A DNA stretch of 64,000 nucleotides from Belnapia arida. Lineage in GTDB: Bacteria > Pseudomonadota > Alphaproteobacteria > Acetobacterales > Acetobacteraceae. The notes beneath the pieces are model-generated. The model worked only from the letters and a program-made list of their open reading frames with translations, did not search any database and was not told the DNA's origin. This document shows positions 17,012 through 25,144 of this stretch, one piece after another. The stretch covers positions 124,001 to 188,000 of the forward strand of contig NZ_JAETWB010000007.1 of the NCBI RefSeq assembly GCF_016773205.1, written 5' to 3'. The position numbers and the translations under genes were made by a program. Numbering within the stretch: position 1 is the first letter of the stretch; the number at the start of each line of letters is the position of its first letter.

Positions 17012-18100
17012 ATGGATCGTCGTCTTATCCTGGGCGCAGCGGCGGCGGTTGTGCCGGTGGCGCTGGCAGCGCCTGCCCTCGCGCAGACCCAGAATCCCGA
17101 AATCCGCTGGCGCTTGGCCAGCAGCTTTCCCAAGAACCTCGACATTCTTTTCGGCGGAGCGGAGTACCTCGCGCGTCGTGTTGCGCAGATGACGGAGAAC
17201 CGCTTCCAGATCCGCTGCTTCGCGGCCGGCGAGATCGTACCCGCCCTGCAGGTGCTCGACGCGCTGCAGACTGGCACCATCGAGTGCGGCCAGACCTCCA
17301 GCCTCTACTACATCGGAAAGGATCCGACGCTGGCTGCTTTCGCCGCCATTCCCTGGGGCATGAACATGCGGCAGATGACCGCCTGGATGCGCTATGGGGG
17401 CGGCAACGAGATCGCCGCCGAGCTTTATCGTGACTACAACGTCGTCGGTATCCCCTTCGGCGAGACCGGCACCCAAATGGGTGGCTGGTTCCGCAAAGAG
17501 ATCCGCGGCGTGGATGACCTGAAGGGGGTCAAATTCCGCATCTCGGGCATCGCCGGCCAGGTTTTTGCGAAGCTGGGCGCAGCACCGACGCAGATTGCTG
17601 CCTCGGACATTTATCCCTCGCTTGAGCGTGGCACCATCGACGCGGCGGAATGGATTGGGCCCTACGACGACGAGAAGCTCGGCTTCCAGCGCGTGGCCAA
17701 GTACTACTACACGCCGGGCTTCTGGGATGCCTCTTCCCGCGGGGTGTTCATGATGAACAATCGTGCCTGGGAAGGCCTGCCCGACCGCTACAAGCACATC
17801 CTGGAAGTCGCTTGCGGTGAGGCGACGTTGGAGATGATCGCCCGCTACGACGAAGCGAACCCGAAGGCGCTGCGTCGATTGCTGGCAGGCGGGGCACAGC
17901 TGAAAGCCTGGCCGCGAGAGGTCCTGCAAGCCGCCTGGCGCGCGACGCACGAGCTGTACGAGGATACGGCAACCCAGAACCCGCGCTTCCGCAAGATGTG
18001 GACGAACTACAAGGCCTTCCGCGATGAGCAGTTCCAATGGTTTCGAGTGGCAGAGAACGCCTATGAGAACTTCGCCTTCGCAGCTGCAGCGCAGCGCTGA
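17012..18100 (+). CDS. TRAP transporter solute-binding protein (DctP family)
   Basis: 362 residues. Met-Asp-Arg-Arg plus an Ala/Val-rich run to residue 25 (Ala-Leu-Ala-Gln) form a cleavable signal. The mature protein shows DctP features: Trp-Arg-Leu-Ala-Ser-Ser-Phe-Pro-Lys near 33, Gly-Glu-Ile-Val-Pro-Ala near 70, Gly-Val-Lys-Phe-Arg-Ile-Ser-Gly near 175, and Ile-Asp-Ala-Ala-Glu-Trp-Ile-Gly-Pro near 210. The last resembles the 2-oxo-acid/lactate-binding TRAP receptors. The membrane subunits DctQ and DctM are absent here, so they must be elsewhere if used. ATG 17012 follows GAGGA by 9 bases. Confidence 0.92.
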   Translation: MDRRLILGAAAAVVPVALAAPALAQTQNPEIRWRLASSFPKNLDILFGGAEYLARRVAQMTENRFQIRCFAAGEIVPALQVLDALQTGTIECGQTSSLYYIGKDPTLAAFAAIPWGMNMRQMTAWMRYGGGNEIAAELYRDYNVVGIPFGETGTQMGGWFRKEIRGVDDLKGVKFRISGIAGQVFAKLGAAPTQIAASDIYPSLERGTIDAAEWIGPYDDEKLGFQRVAKYYYTPGFWDASSRGVFMMNNRAWEGLPDRYKHILEVACGEATLEMIARYDEANPKALRRLLAGGAQLKAWPREVLQAAWRATHELYEDTATQNPRFRKMWTNYKAFRDEQFQWFRVAENAYENFAFAAAAQR

Positions 18101-18305
18101 GGGACGACGCAAGTCGGCCTCGATGCCATGGGTGGGCCGGGCCTGGAGCCTAGTCCTTGCAACCGGAGGCCGGTGTGGCCGCTCTGCCAGGACTGGCGCA
18201 GCCTTAGCCGAACGTGGCTGCCAGAAGTAAGTCCGGGACATGCAGACACCCTGCTCCACGCTCGGCATAATCCGGGATAACAAAACCTCCGCGGGAAGGA
18301 ACGCC

Positions 18306-19241
18306 ATGCTCCGACTTCTATACGCAATGGGCCTGCTGTACGCGGCCCTGTCGATTTCATCTGCTCGTGCGCAGAATGCGGTCACCATGATCGTAGGCTA
18401 CCCGCCAGGTGGTGCCACGGACCTCATGGCCCGCATCATGCAGCCGGAGCTGGCAATCGCGCTCAACAGCCAGGTTGTGGTCAAGAATACCGCTGGGGCC
18501 AACGGCACGGTTGGGGCACTCGAGCTCGCACGCTCCCGGCCTGACGGGACGACCATCTTGCTTGCGCCAGGCGGCTCACTCGTGCTGACGCCTCATACGA
18601 GAGGAGCCCCATTTCAGCAGGCCGATTTTCTGCCAGTCTGTCAGGTCACGGCTGCTCTTGTCGTCATGATGACCCCACAGGACTCAGGCTTCCGCACCTT
18701 GCAGGACGTCATCGCACGTGCCCGCGAAACGCGGGGCACCCTGCCCTACGCGAGCACCGGTCCGGGCGGAACGCCACATATCAGCATGATCGCGTTGGAA
18801 CGCCTTACCGGAATCGAGATGAACCATATCCCCTTTCGAGGCTCGGGCGAGGTGATGCAAGCCATGGCGTCGAAGCAGGTCCCGCTTTTTACCGATCAAG
18901 GAAACCTCGTCCGGCAATACAACCTCCATCCCATTGCAGTCTTCAGCGATGTACGGGCTCCGGAATTCCCGGATACGCCCACGATGCGCGAACTGGGCCA
19001 TGATCTCGTTTTCACCATTTGGTCTGGCCTTTACGCTCCGGCCGGCACACCCACCGTGGTCCTTGATCGAATCGAGGCAGCTTGCCGACGTATGATGTCC
19101 GCACCCGCCGTCGTGGAAGGGTTGCGCCGGATGGACATGCCGATCCAGTACCGCTCCAGGACCGATTTCGCCGCCTACCACGCTGCGGAATACGCCCGCT
19201 TCGGCAAACTGGTGCAGGATTTCAATCTTCGGGTTAACTAA
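18306..19241 (+). CDS. Bug-family (TctC-like) periplasmic solute receptor
   Basis: 311 residues with a hydrophobic signal ending at Ala-Arg-Ala-Gln near residue 23. Bug landmarks are Val-Gly-Tyr-Pro-Pro-Gly-Gly-Ala-Thr-Asp near 32, Asn-Thr-Ala-Gly-Ala-Asn-Gly near 60, Arg-Pro-Asp-Gly-Thr-Thr, and Ile-Pro-Phe-Arg-Gly-Ser-Gly near 180. ATG 18306 has AAGGA 5 bases upstream. It differs clearly from the Bug protein at 15216, so this is not a recent tandem copy. No membrane partners are adjacent. A strong inverted repeat follows its stop. Confidence 0.92.
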   Translation: MLRLLYAMGLLYAALSISSARAQNAVTMIVGYPPGGATDLMARIMQPELAIALNSQVVVKNTAGANGTVGALELARSRPDGTTILLAPGGSLVLTPHTRGAPFQQADFLPVCQVTAALVVMMTPQDSGFRTLQDVIARARETRGTLPYASTGPGGTPHISMIALERLTGIEMNHIPFRGSGEVMQAMASKQVPLFTDQGNLVRQYNLHPIAVFSDVRAPEFPDTPTMRELGHDLVFTIWSGLYAPAGTPTVVLDRIEAACRRMMSAPAVVEGLRRMDMPIQYRSRTDFAAYHAAEYARFGKLVQDFNLRVN

Positions 19242-19248
19242 GCTGGAA

Positions 19249-19290
19249 GAGCGACAGCGCAGACCTTCGGCTACACCGGCGCTGTCGCTC
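19249..19290. terminator. Perfect 12-bp inverted repeat after the Bug gene
   Basis: GAGCGACAGCGC at 19249-19260 pairs perfectly with GCGCTGTCGCTC at 19279-19290 across an 18-base loop. It starts 8 bases after the Bug stop codon and lies between convergent genes. There is no U-run, so it may be an mRNA-stabilising or factor-assisted terminator, not a classic intrinsic one. Confidence 0.55.
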
Positions 19291-19412
19291 CACTGAAAGA
19301 TGGTGGCGAGCCTCTCCGGCCTGCCTGTCCAGCACGCAGCATCATGCTGACCCAAGCGAGGTCAGAAGCAGGCTTTGATGGACCGCACCTGCCGTAGTCG
19401 AGACCGGACAAT

Positions 19413-19832
19413 TCAAACAGCCTTCGACGTGCGATCCTGATGCACTTCAACGACATTGCCGTCGGGGTCGTGGAAGAAGATCTGCTCCCAGCCGTTCATC
19501 GCCCACGCGCCATAGTCTGAGAAGGGTATGCCCTTCTCCGTCAGACGCCGCTTGAATGCCTCGAGATCGTCCGTCCGAAATGCGATATGGCCGCGCTCAA
19601 GAGGATTGATCGCATTACTGGTACGGAAGCCAACCCCAAGGTCCCGCTCCGCCAAATGCAGCTGGGTTGCCCCATCGGTTACGAAGGCCACCTTCCCGGC
19701 ATAGCCGCCAGCTGTCACGCGGGCCGCCGGCAGCGAAGGCTCTGGCTCCAGATCGAGCACGGTGCAGTAGAACTCGTTCATTGCCGAAACATCGGTTGAA
19801 CAGAAATTCACATGGTGCAGCTTGATTTTCAT
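19413..19832 (-). CDS. VOC-superfamily (glyoxalase/dioxygenase-like) protein
   Basis: 139-residue single-domain VOC protein. Metal-ligand positions are visible: His in Leu-His-His-Val-Asn-Phe near residue 6, His and Glu in Gln-Leu-His-Leu-Ala-Glu near 67, His in Gly-His-Ile-Ala-Phe-Arg near 88, and Glu in Asn-Val-Val-Glu-Val-His near 130. The pattern fits glyoxalase I, ring-cleaving dioxygenases or fosfomycin-type proteins, and the exact reaction cannot be told. ATG 19832 has GGGAG about 11 bases upstream. It is convergent with the Bug gene and unlinked to any pathway here. Confidence 0.85.
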   Translation of the reverse strand: MKIKLHHVNFCSTDVSAMNEFYCTVLDLEPEPSLPAARVTAGGYAGKVAFVTDGATQLHLAERDLGVGFRTSNAINPLERGHIAFRTDDLEAFKRRLTEKGIPFSDYGAWAMNGWEQIFFHDPDGNVVEVHQDRTSKAV

Positions 19833-20083
19833 AACGTTGTCACTCCCACCCGGCACTTATCGCTGTGAGCTTAGCCACCGGCTATTGGCGGCGACCACAC
19901 CTATCGAACGGCCTGCCGGTCGCGTCCGGATCACGTAGCGGGGCGGAACTGCATCCGGTCGCGCGGGCTTCGATGGCAACCGATTTCCGGTCGGGATCGT
20001 CGGGCCATGCGGTCTGGCTGCACTTCCGCCTCCCGCTCATTGAGGGAAAACGGTCCCCTAGGGCAACGCCCACGGTATCGTCC

Positions 20084-20689
20084 TCAGCCCTCCCTTCGTA
20101 GCAGATCCTGTTGGGGCGCAGGCAAGTCGTCGGCCAGGATCGACTTGCTGAGGGTGATCAGGCTCGACCTCGTGTCCATTGCAACCTTCCGCAACGAACT
20201 GAAGGCTTCCTGCTCCGAACAGTTGTTCTGATGCATGATCTGCACGATGGCTGCCTCGACCGGATCGCGGTGACGGGCACGAAGGCGCAGCCGCTCCACG
20301 TATCGCTCGGTGTCGTGCTGCTGCTCAAGGCGGTGGAATGCCATGGCGAGGGCCGTGTAGACGCCGCTCGACCGGATGGGCTTCATTAGCCAAGCTCCGG
20401 GCTTCTGTGACAGCATCCATTCCAGCCTGCCTGGCGTTTCCGCTCCGACGAGGGCGATCAGCCTGACGCTTGGCGCCAGCCCCTCGAACGGGCTATCGAT
20501 GCCCGTATCGACATCGAAAAAGACGACGTCGGCATGTGAGGCAACCAACACCGGCGGCGTGTTCTCGTGGCAGTGGACAACCAGGCCGAGGCGCCGCAAT
20601 CGGCTGTCGAGCAGCCGGCGGTCATTGTCGTCGGGATGTACGACGAGGGCATGCCGGTTCCGGAAAGACGGGATGCGGGGTCCTGTCAC
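20084..20689 (-). CDS. amiR: ANTAR-domain antitermination regulator, AmiR-like
   Basis: 201 residues, close to the 196 of Pseudomonas AmiR. Residues about 10-125 form a receiver-like domain (Val-Val-Phe-Phe-Asp-Val-Asp near 58), then a coiled-coil linker, then an ANTAR RNA-binding domain (about 145-200) with Ile-Met-His-Gln-Asn-Asn-Cys-Ser-Glu-Gln-Glu-Ala-Phe and Leu-Arg-Lys-Val-Ala-Met. In the known system AmiR binds nascent leader RNA to prevent termination and is held inactive by AmiC. The start is GTG 20689, overlapping the amiC stop by four bases (GTGA), as expected for stoichiometric coupling. It presumably acts on the divergent amidase leader. Confidence 0.88.
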   Translation of the reverse strand: MTGPRIPSFRNRHALVVHPDDNDRRLLDSRLRRLGLVVHCHENTPPVLVASHADVVFFDVDTGIDSPFEGLAPSVRLIALVGAETPGRLEWMLSQKPGAWLMKPIRSSGVYTALAMAFHRLEQQHDTERYVERLRLRARHRDPVEAAIVQIMHQNNCSEQEAFSSLRKVAMDTRSSLITLSKSILADDLPAPQQDLLRREG

Positions 20690-21879
20690 GACACGATCCT
20701 CAGATGCCGTCGTGGTGGGGTCGATGCCTCGGACTGCTCCGGAAGCGCCTGGTCCAACCATACGAGATAGGGGTCCGGCCGGACCAGCGTTGGCGATTCC
20801 CATAGCAGATCGAACTGCCCGACAAGATTGGAGCGCGCTATGCGCGGGATGGCATAGGTATGGTTGTTGTCCGGGTCGACACATATCGGCCCCTGCGGCG
20901 CACGGAAGCTGTCGCGGTACAGCGCCCGCCGTACCGCTGCCACATCAGCGCTGCCGGCAGCCTTGATGGCGCGACCCAGTAACAGCATACAGGTATAGCT
21001 CGCTTGCGCATCCACTGAGGGCGAACTGCCGGGACCGAAGCGCTCGCGGTAGCGGTTTAGAAAGCCCCGGTTCTCCGGCGTGTCGAGACTCTGGAACCAG
21101 GGTGAGCAGGCGATATGCCCGGCGCCCGCCTCGGCGCCGATGATCTGCAATTCGGGCTCGCACAAGCTGCAGCTGAGAATCGGGGGTAGCGAAGCATGCG
21201 GATCGCGCAACCGGGCCGCATGGTAAGCGCGGAAGAAAGCATAGCTTGACTGGCCGACGAGCGTGTTAAAGACCGCGCCCGGCTGGAGCCGCACGATTTC
21301 CTCCACAACATGCTCCACGCTGGTCTCTCCGAGCGGCAACGTGCGCTCCGCCGCCATGTGCCCTCCGGTCGCGCCCAGCATCTCGCGCAGGACGCGGGCT
21401 GTCTCCCAGGTCCAGATGTAGTGCGAGCCGATGCAGTACACGCTGCTGGCGATGTGCTCCAACATGTAGCAAACTAGCGGCACCACATGCTGGTTGGGAG
21501 CGGCGCCGACATAGATGACGCTCTCGCTGCTCTCGAAGCCTTCGTAACGCGCCGGGTGCCACAGGAGCGCGTCCGCAGCTTCCACCAGGGGCAGCACCTG
21601 GCGGCGGGCGGCCGAGGTGTAGCAACCAACGAGATGGATCACACGATGCTGGCGCAGCATCACCTCGCAGGCTTCGTAATAGCCGCGCAACCTACCGCCC
21701 GGGTCCGCAATGACCGGGTCCAGAACGAAGTCCGTATTCGCCCATGCATTGACCTCCTCCAGGCCGAGCATGGCCCCGCGCAGCATCTCCTGCCCCACCG
21801 CGCCGTATAACCCGGTGCCGGAATAGAGCAGGCCAACCGGGATTCGTTCACGCGACGCAGGCACGTTGCTGGTCTCCAT
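20686..21879 (-). CDS. amiC: Cytoplasmic amide sensor and negative regulator, AmiC-like
   Basis: 397 residues of the type I periplasmic-binding fold (Peripla_BP_5) but without a signal peptide, as in AmiC. It begins Ile-Pro-Val-Gly-Leu-Leu-Tyr-Ser-Gly-Thr-Gly-Leu-Tyr-Gly near residue 13. A ligand-site region Leu-Leu-Trp-His-Pro-Ala-Arg-Tyr-Glu-Gly near 105, and Ser-His-Tyr-Ile-Trp-Thr-Trp-Glu near 152, follow the AmiC/UrtA pattern. In Pseudomonas, AmiC sequesters AmiR until an amide binds. Coupling to amiR by GTGA overlap and the divergent amidase/transporter genes support the same job here. No good ribosome site precedes ATG 21879. Confidence 0.9.
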   Translation of the reverse strand: METSNVPASRERIPVGLLYSGTGLYGAVGQEMLRGAMLGLEEVNAWANTDFVLDPVIADPGGRLRGYYEACEVMLRQHRVIHLVGCYTSAARRQVLPLVEAADALLWHPARYEGFESSESVIYVGAAPNQHVVPLVCYMLEHIASSVYCIGSHYIWTWETARVLREMLGATGGHMAAERTLPLGETSVEHVVEEIVRLQPGAVFNTLVGQSSYAFFRAYHAARLRDPHASLPPILSCSLCEPELQIIGAEAGAGHIACSPWFQSLDTPENRGFLNRYRERFGPGSSPSVDAQASYTCMLLLGRAIKAAGSADVAAVRRALYRDSFRAPQGPICVDPDNNHTYAIPRIARSNLVGQFDLLWESPTLVRPDPYLVWLDQALPEQSEASTPPRRHLRIVS

Positions 21880-22047
21880 GGGACACGACGGCTGCCCATC
21901 AGGCGGGCAACTGCTTCACGCTCTTATGCATAATCCCATCGCGGCGTTCCGGAAGCTGAAAAGCTGGGCACGGCACGCCTGCAACCATGTTGACAGGACC
22001 GAAGGGACTGCTCGAAGATCGCGGACGAGCGCTTCGCTCGAGCCCGC

Positions 22048-22063
22048 GAGACAAGGCTGTCTC
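22048..22063 (+). promoter_or_regulatory. Candidate ANTAR-target hairpin with A1/G4 hexaloop
   Basis: GAGAC and GTCTC (22048-22052 and 22059-22063) enclose the hexaloop AAGGCT. ANTAR proteins recognise paired small hairpins whose six-base loops have A at position 1 and G at position 4, and this loop satisfies both. A second matching hairpin close by was not clearly found, so the call is tentative. Confidence 0.4.
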
Positions 22064-22118
22064 ACATGCGCGGCCCGGCACCTTGAGCGCTCATTATGCA
22101 TGACTTTCGGTATCTAGC

Positions 22119-22150
22119 CTCCCGTCTCCGCGCTCGCTCGCGGATGGGAG
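22119..22150 (+). terminator. Leader stem-loop before the first amidase (possible attenuator)
   Basis: CTCCC plus TCCGCG on the left pair with CGCGGA plus GGGAG on the right, giving 11 base pairs with a small asymmetric internal loop and the hexaloop CTCGCT. It ends 27 bases before the amidase ATG. No U-run follows, so it could be a factor-dependent terminator or could mask the ribosome site. The loop has G at position 4 but C, not A, at position 1. Confidence 0.45.
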
Positions 22151-22177
22151 CAGGACGACGCACGTATTGGAGGCGCC

Positions 22178-23695
22178 ATGCCTGTCAGGACGCCCAGTCT
22201 CGAGCAGATCTTGCAGATGGCCGGTCGGCAGGGGCTGCATCTGTCCGCCGAGGATGCTGCCGAGTTCCGGGGCATCATGGCCGGCACGCTGGATGCCTAC
22301 CGGCTCCTCGACGAGTTGCCCGAGCCCAAGCTGCCGGTGGTCGCGCCTCGCACGCCCGGCTGGCGCCCTTCCCCGGCTGAAAACCCGCATAACGGTTGGT
22401 ACTGGCGTACGGAGATCGCCACTGGTGGTCCCGGCCCGTTGCACGGCAAGCGGGTCGCGGTGAAGGACAACATCTGTGTTGCCGGCGTACCGATGATGAA
22501 CGGCTCGGCGCTGCTGGAGGGGTACGTGCCGGATGTCGACGCCACCGTCGTCACCCGCATCCTGCAAGCCGGCGGCACGATCGCAGGCAAGGCGGCCTGC
22601 GAGGATCTCTGCTTCTCCGGCGCCAGCCATACTTGCGTCACCGGCCCCATCCGCAACCCGCACAAGCCCACGCACAGCGCCGGCGGCTCCTCCGGCGGCA
22701 GCGCGGCGCTGGTCGCCGAGGGCGCAGTCGAGATGGCGCTCGGAGGCGACCAAGGCGGCTCCATTCGCACGCCGTCGAGCTGGTGCGGCGTCTATGGGCT
22801 GAAGCCGAGCTGGGGGCTGGTGCCGGTCACCGGCTCCATGCCGATCAGCTACTCCGTCGATCATTGCGGACCGATCTGCGCCAGCGTCGAGGATGTGGCG
22901 CTGCTGCTGTCGGTCATCGCCGGGCATGACGGCTGGGATCATCGGACCATTCCGGCCCAGGTCGGTGACTATATGGGCGCGCTGGGCGCCGGCGCTGCGG
23001 GGCTGCGCGTCGGCGTGCTGCAGGAGGGCTTCGGCCATCCGGAGAGCGACCCGCGGGTGGATGCCAGCGTGCGCGACGCGATCGGCGCGCTGGAAAGGCT
23101 CGGCGCGCAGGTCGAGGGCGTGTCCGTGCCCATGCACCGCGTGGCGCCGGCGATCTGGAGCGGCATCATCCTCGAAGGTGCCGCCGAGATGATGCTGAAG
23201 GGGCATGGCGTCGGCCACAACGTGCCGGGCTACTACCCCGTCGGCATGCAGGAGGCCTTCGCACGCGGCTTCGACACCCGGATCGACGACGTGTCGGACA
23301 CGGTGAAGCTGGTACTGCTGCTCGGCGAGTACCTGAACACGCACTACCACAACCGCTACCATTCGAAGGCGCAGAACCTGCGCGTGCCGCTGACCCAGGC
23401 TTATGACGCGGCGCTGCAAGGGGTGGATGTGCTGGTCATGCCGACCAATCCTTTCACCGCGACCGAGATCCCGCCGCGCGACGCGCCGCGGGCGCTGGCG
23501 GTGGACCGCGCGCTGAACATGCAGGCCAATACCTGCCCCTTCGACGTCTCGGGCCACCCGGCCTTCACCATCCCCTGCGGCACCGTGGACGGGCTGCCGG
23601 TCGGGCTGATGCTGGTTGGGCGGCGCTACGAGGAGGCCACGCTGATCCGCCTGGCATCGGCCTTCACCACCAGCCGCGACTGGCGCAACAGTTGA
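22178..23695 (+). CDS. Amidase-signature amidase (enantioselective amidase type)
   Basis: 505 residues, the length of Rhodococcus-type amidases acting on short aliphatic or aryl amides. The Ser-cisSer-Lys triad is intact: Lys96 in Val-Ala-Val-Lys-Asp-Asn, Ser171 in Gly-Gly-Ser-Ser-Gly-Gly, and nucleophile Ser195 in Asp-Gln-Gly-Gly-Ser-Ile-Arg. The N-terminal helical extension of about 80 residues is typical of this subgroup. No signal peptide is present, so it acts in the cytoplasm on imported amides. ATG 22178 follows GGAGG. It is the first gene after the structured leader, with the next amidase only 11 bases on. Confidence 0.93.
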   Translation: MPVRTPSLEQILQMAGRQGLHLSAEDAAEFRGIMAGTLDAYRLLDELPEPKLPVVAPRTPGWRPSPAENPHNGWYWRTEIATGGPGPLHGKRVAVKDNICVAGVPMMNGSALLEGYVPDVDATVVTRILQAGGTIAGKAACEDLCFSGASHTCVTGPIRNPHKPTHSAGGSSGGSAALVAEGAVEMALGGDQGGSIRTPSSWCGVYGLKPSWGLVPVTGSMPISYSVDHCGPICASVEDVALLLSVIAGHDGWDHRTIPAQVGDYMGALGAGAAGLRVGVLQEGFGHPESDPRVDASVRDAIGALERLGAQVEGVSVPMHRVAPAIWSGIILEGAAEMMLKGHGVGHNVPGYYPVGMQEAFARGFDTRIDDVSDTVKLVLLLGEYLNTHYHNRYHSKAQNLRVPLTQAYDAALQGVDVLVMPTNPFTATEIPPRDAPRALAVDRALNMQANTCPFDVSGHPAFTIPCGTVDGLPVGLMLVGRRYEEATLIRLASAFTTSRDWRNS

Positions 23696-23706
23696 GAGGA
23701 ACCGCC

Positions 23707-25110
23707 ATGACGCAGATCGAGCTTCCCTATCTAGAGCTGACCGAGCTGACGCGGCGCATCCAGGCGAAGCAGATCTCGCCGGTGGAGGCGACCGAGGCGA
23801 TGCTGTCGCGCATCGCGGCCCTCGATGGCCAGCTGAAGAGCTATGCGCTGGTGATGGCCGAGGAGGCGCGCGCTGCGGCGCGGCAGGCCGAGGCCGAGAT
23901 CGCGCGCGACGAGATCAAAGGGCCGCTGCACGGCGCGCCGATCGCGGTGAAGGACCTGTGCTGGATGACCGGCGTCCCGACCGCCGCCGGCATGACCATC
24001 CACCGCGACTTCCGCCCGCAGGATACGGCAACCGTGGTGAAGCGGCTGCAGGCGGCTGGCGCCATCATCCTCGGCAAGCTCCAGCTCACCGAGGGCGCCT
24101 ATGTCGACCATCATCCGCAGATCCCGCCGCCGGTGAACCCGTGGAGCGCCGACCATTGGTCCGGCGCCTCCTCCTCAGGCTCCGGCGTCGCCACGGCGGC
24201 CGGTCTCTGCTATGGCTCGCTCGGCTCCGATACCGGTGGCTCGATCCGCTTTCCCTGCGCGGCGCAGGGGCTTACCGGGGTGAAGCCGACCTGGGGGCGC
24301 GTCAGCCGCTACGGCGTCTTCGAACTGGCGGCGACGCTCGACCATATCGGCCCGATGACCCGCAGCGCGGCCGATGCTGCGGCGATGCTGGCTGCCATCG
24401 CGGGCGCCGACCCGGACGATCCGACGGCGTTGCAGGCGCCGGTGCCGGACTACATGGCGGAGCTGGAAGGCGGCATCGCCGGGCTGCGCCTCGGCCTCGA
24501 CGAGGCCTGGATGGGCGCGGCGACCGATGCCGCGACGCAGGGCGTGCTGCAGGCGGCGCTCGCCGCGCTGAAAAAGCTCGGCGTCGAGGTGGTGCCGGTA
24601 CGCTTCCCCGACACCGCGGCGGTGATCGAGGACTGGTTCCCGCTTTGCGGCGCCGAAGTGGCGGTGGCGCATAAGGCGACCTATCCCGCCCGCAAGGGAG
24701 AGTATGGCCCCTCGCTTTCAGCGCTGATCGAGCTCGGGCACGGGCTCACGGGCATGGGTTACCAGGAGATCGTGCTACGCCGCATCGACTTCCGCGGTCG
24801 CGTCGCCGCGATGTTCGAGGGGATCGACCTGCTGCTGGCGCCCGCGCAGGGCTTCGCTTCGCCCACGCTGGCGAAGATGGCGACGGCCGGCGAGGACGCG
24901 GCGCTGATGCAGGCGCTGCTCAGCTACACCTGCCCCTTCGACATGACCGGCAGCCCGACCATCACCCTGCCGGGCGGCTTCACCGATGCGGGGACGCCGA
25001 TCGCCTTCCAGCTCGTTGGCCCGCATCTGTCCGAGGCGCTGCTTTGTCGGGCGGGCCACGCCTTCCAGGGCGCGACGGAATCTCACCGCCAGCATCCCGC
25101 GCTCGGCTGA
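23707..25110 (+). CDS. Amidase-signature amidase
   Basis: 467 residues. The triad is Lys82 (Ile-Ala-Val-Lys-Asp-Leu), Ser155 (Gly-Ala-Ser-Ser-Ser-Gly-Ser-Gly) and nucleophile Ser179 (Asp-Thr-Gly-Gly-Ser-Ile-Arg), spaced 24 residues between the serines as in the family. It resembles GatA-like amidases, but no gatB/gatC is present and the locus is amide catabolic, so a metabolic amidase is more likely. ATG 23707 has GAGAGGA upstream; the longer frame from 23692 is not favoured. It is sandwiched between another amidase and a receptor gene in one operon. Confidence 0.92.
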   Translation: MTQIELPYLELTELTRRIQAKQISPVEATEAMLSRIAALDGQLKSYALVMAEEARAAARQAEAEIARDEIKGPLHGAPIAVKDLCWMTGVPTAAGMTIHRDFRPQDTATVVKRLQAAGAIILGKLQLTEGAYVDHHPQIPPPVNPWSADHWSGASSSGSGVATAAGLCYGSLGSDTGGSIRFPCAAQGLTGVKPTWGRVSRYGVFELAATLDHIGPMTRSAADAAAMLAAIAGADPDDPTALQAPVPDYMAELEGGIAGLRLGLDEAWMGAATDAATQGVLQAALAALKKLGVEVVPVRFPDTAAVIEDWFPLCGAEVAVAHKATYPARKGEYGPSLSALIELGHGLTGMGYQEIVLRRIDFRGRVAAMFEGIDLLLAPAQGFASPTLAKMATAGEDAALMQALLSYTCPFDMTGSPTITLPGGFTDAGTPIAFQLVGPHLSEALLCRAGHAFQGATESHRQHPALG

Positions 25111-25144
25111 GCGCGGCCCACACAGCATTGCAAGGAGGGACAGC

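Larger units (their letters stand above)
21880..22177 (+). promoter_or_regulatory. Divergent promoter and structured leader of the amide operon
   Basis: A perfect TTGACA at 21990-21995 is followed, after 18 bases, by a weak GAAGAT (22014-22019), so transcription could begin near 22026. That gives about 150 bases of leader before the first amidase. The leader contains three hairpins: 22020-22048, 22048-22063 (stem GAGAC/GTCTC with hexaloop AAGGCT) and 22119-22150. This is the arrangement expected for an AmiR/ANTAR antitermination target. TTATGCATAA at 21924-21933 and a near-copy at 22094-22101 may be protein sites. The promoter assignment is by eye. Confidence 0.55.

Noticed and set aside
22094-23557. 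Long reverse-strand open frame opposite the first amidase
   Set aside because: It is antisense to a gene with an intact catalytic triad. Its translation is rich in Arg/His/Asp without family motifs, as is typical of shadow frames in GC-rich DNA.
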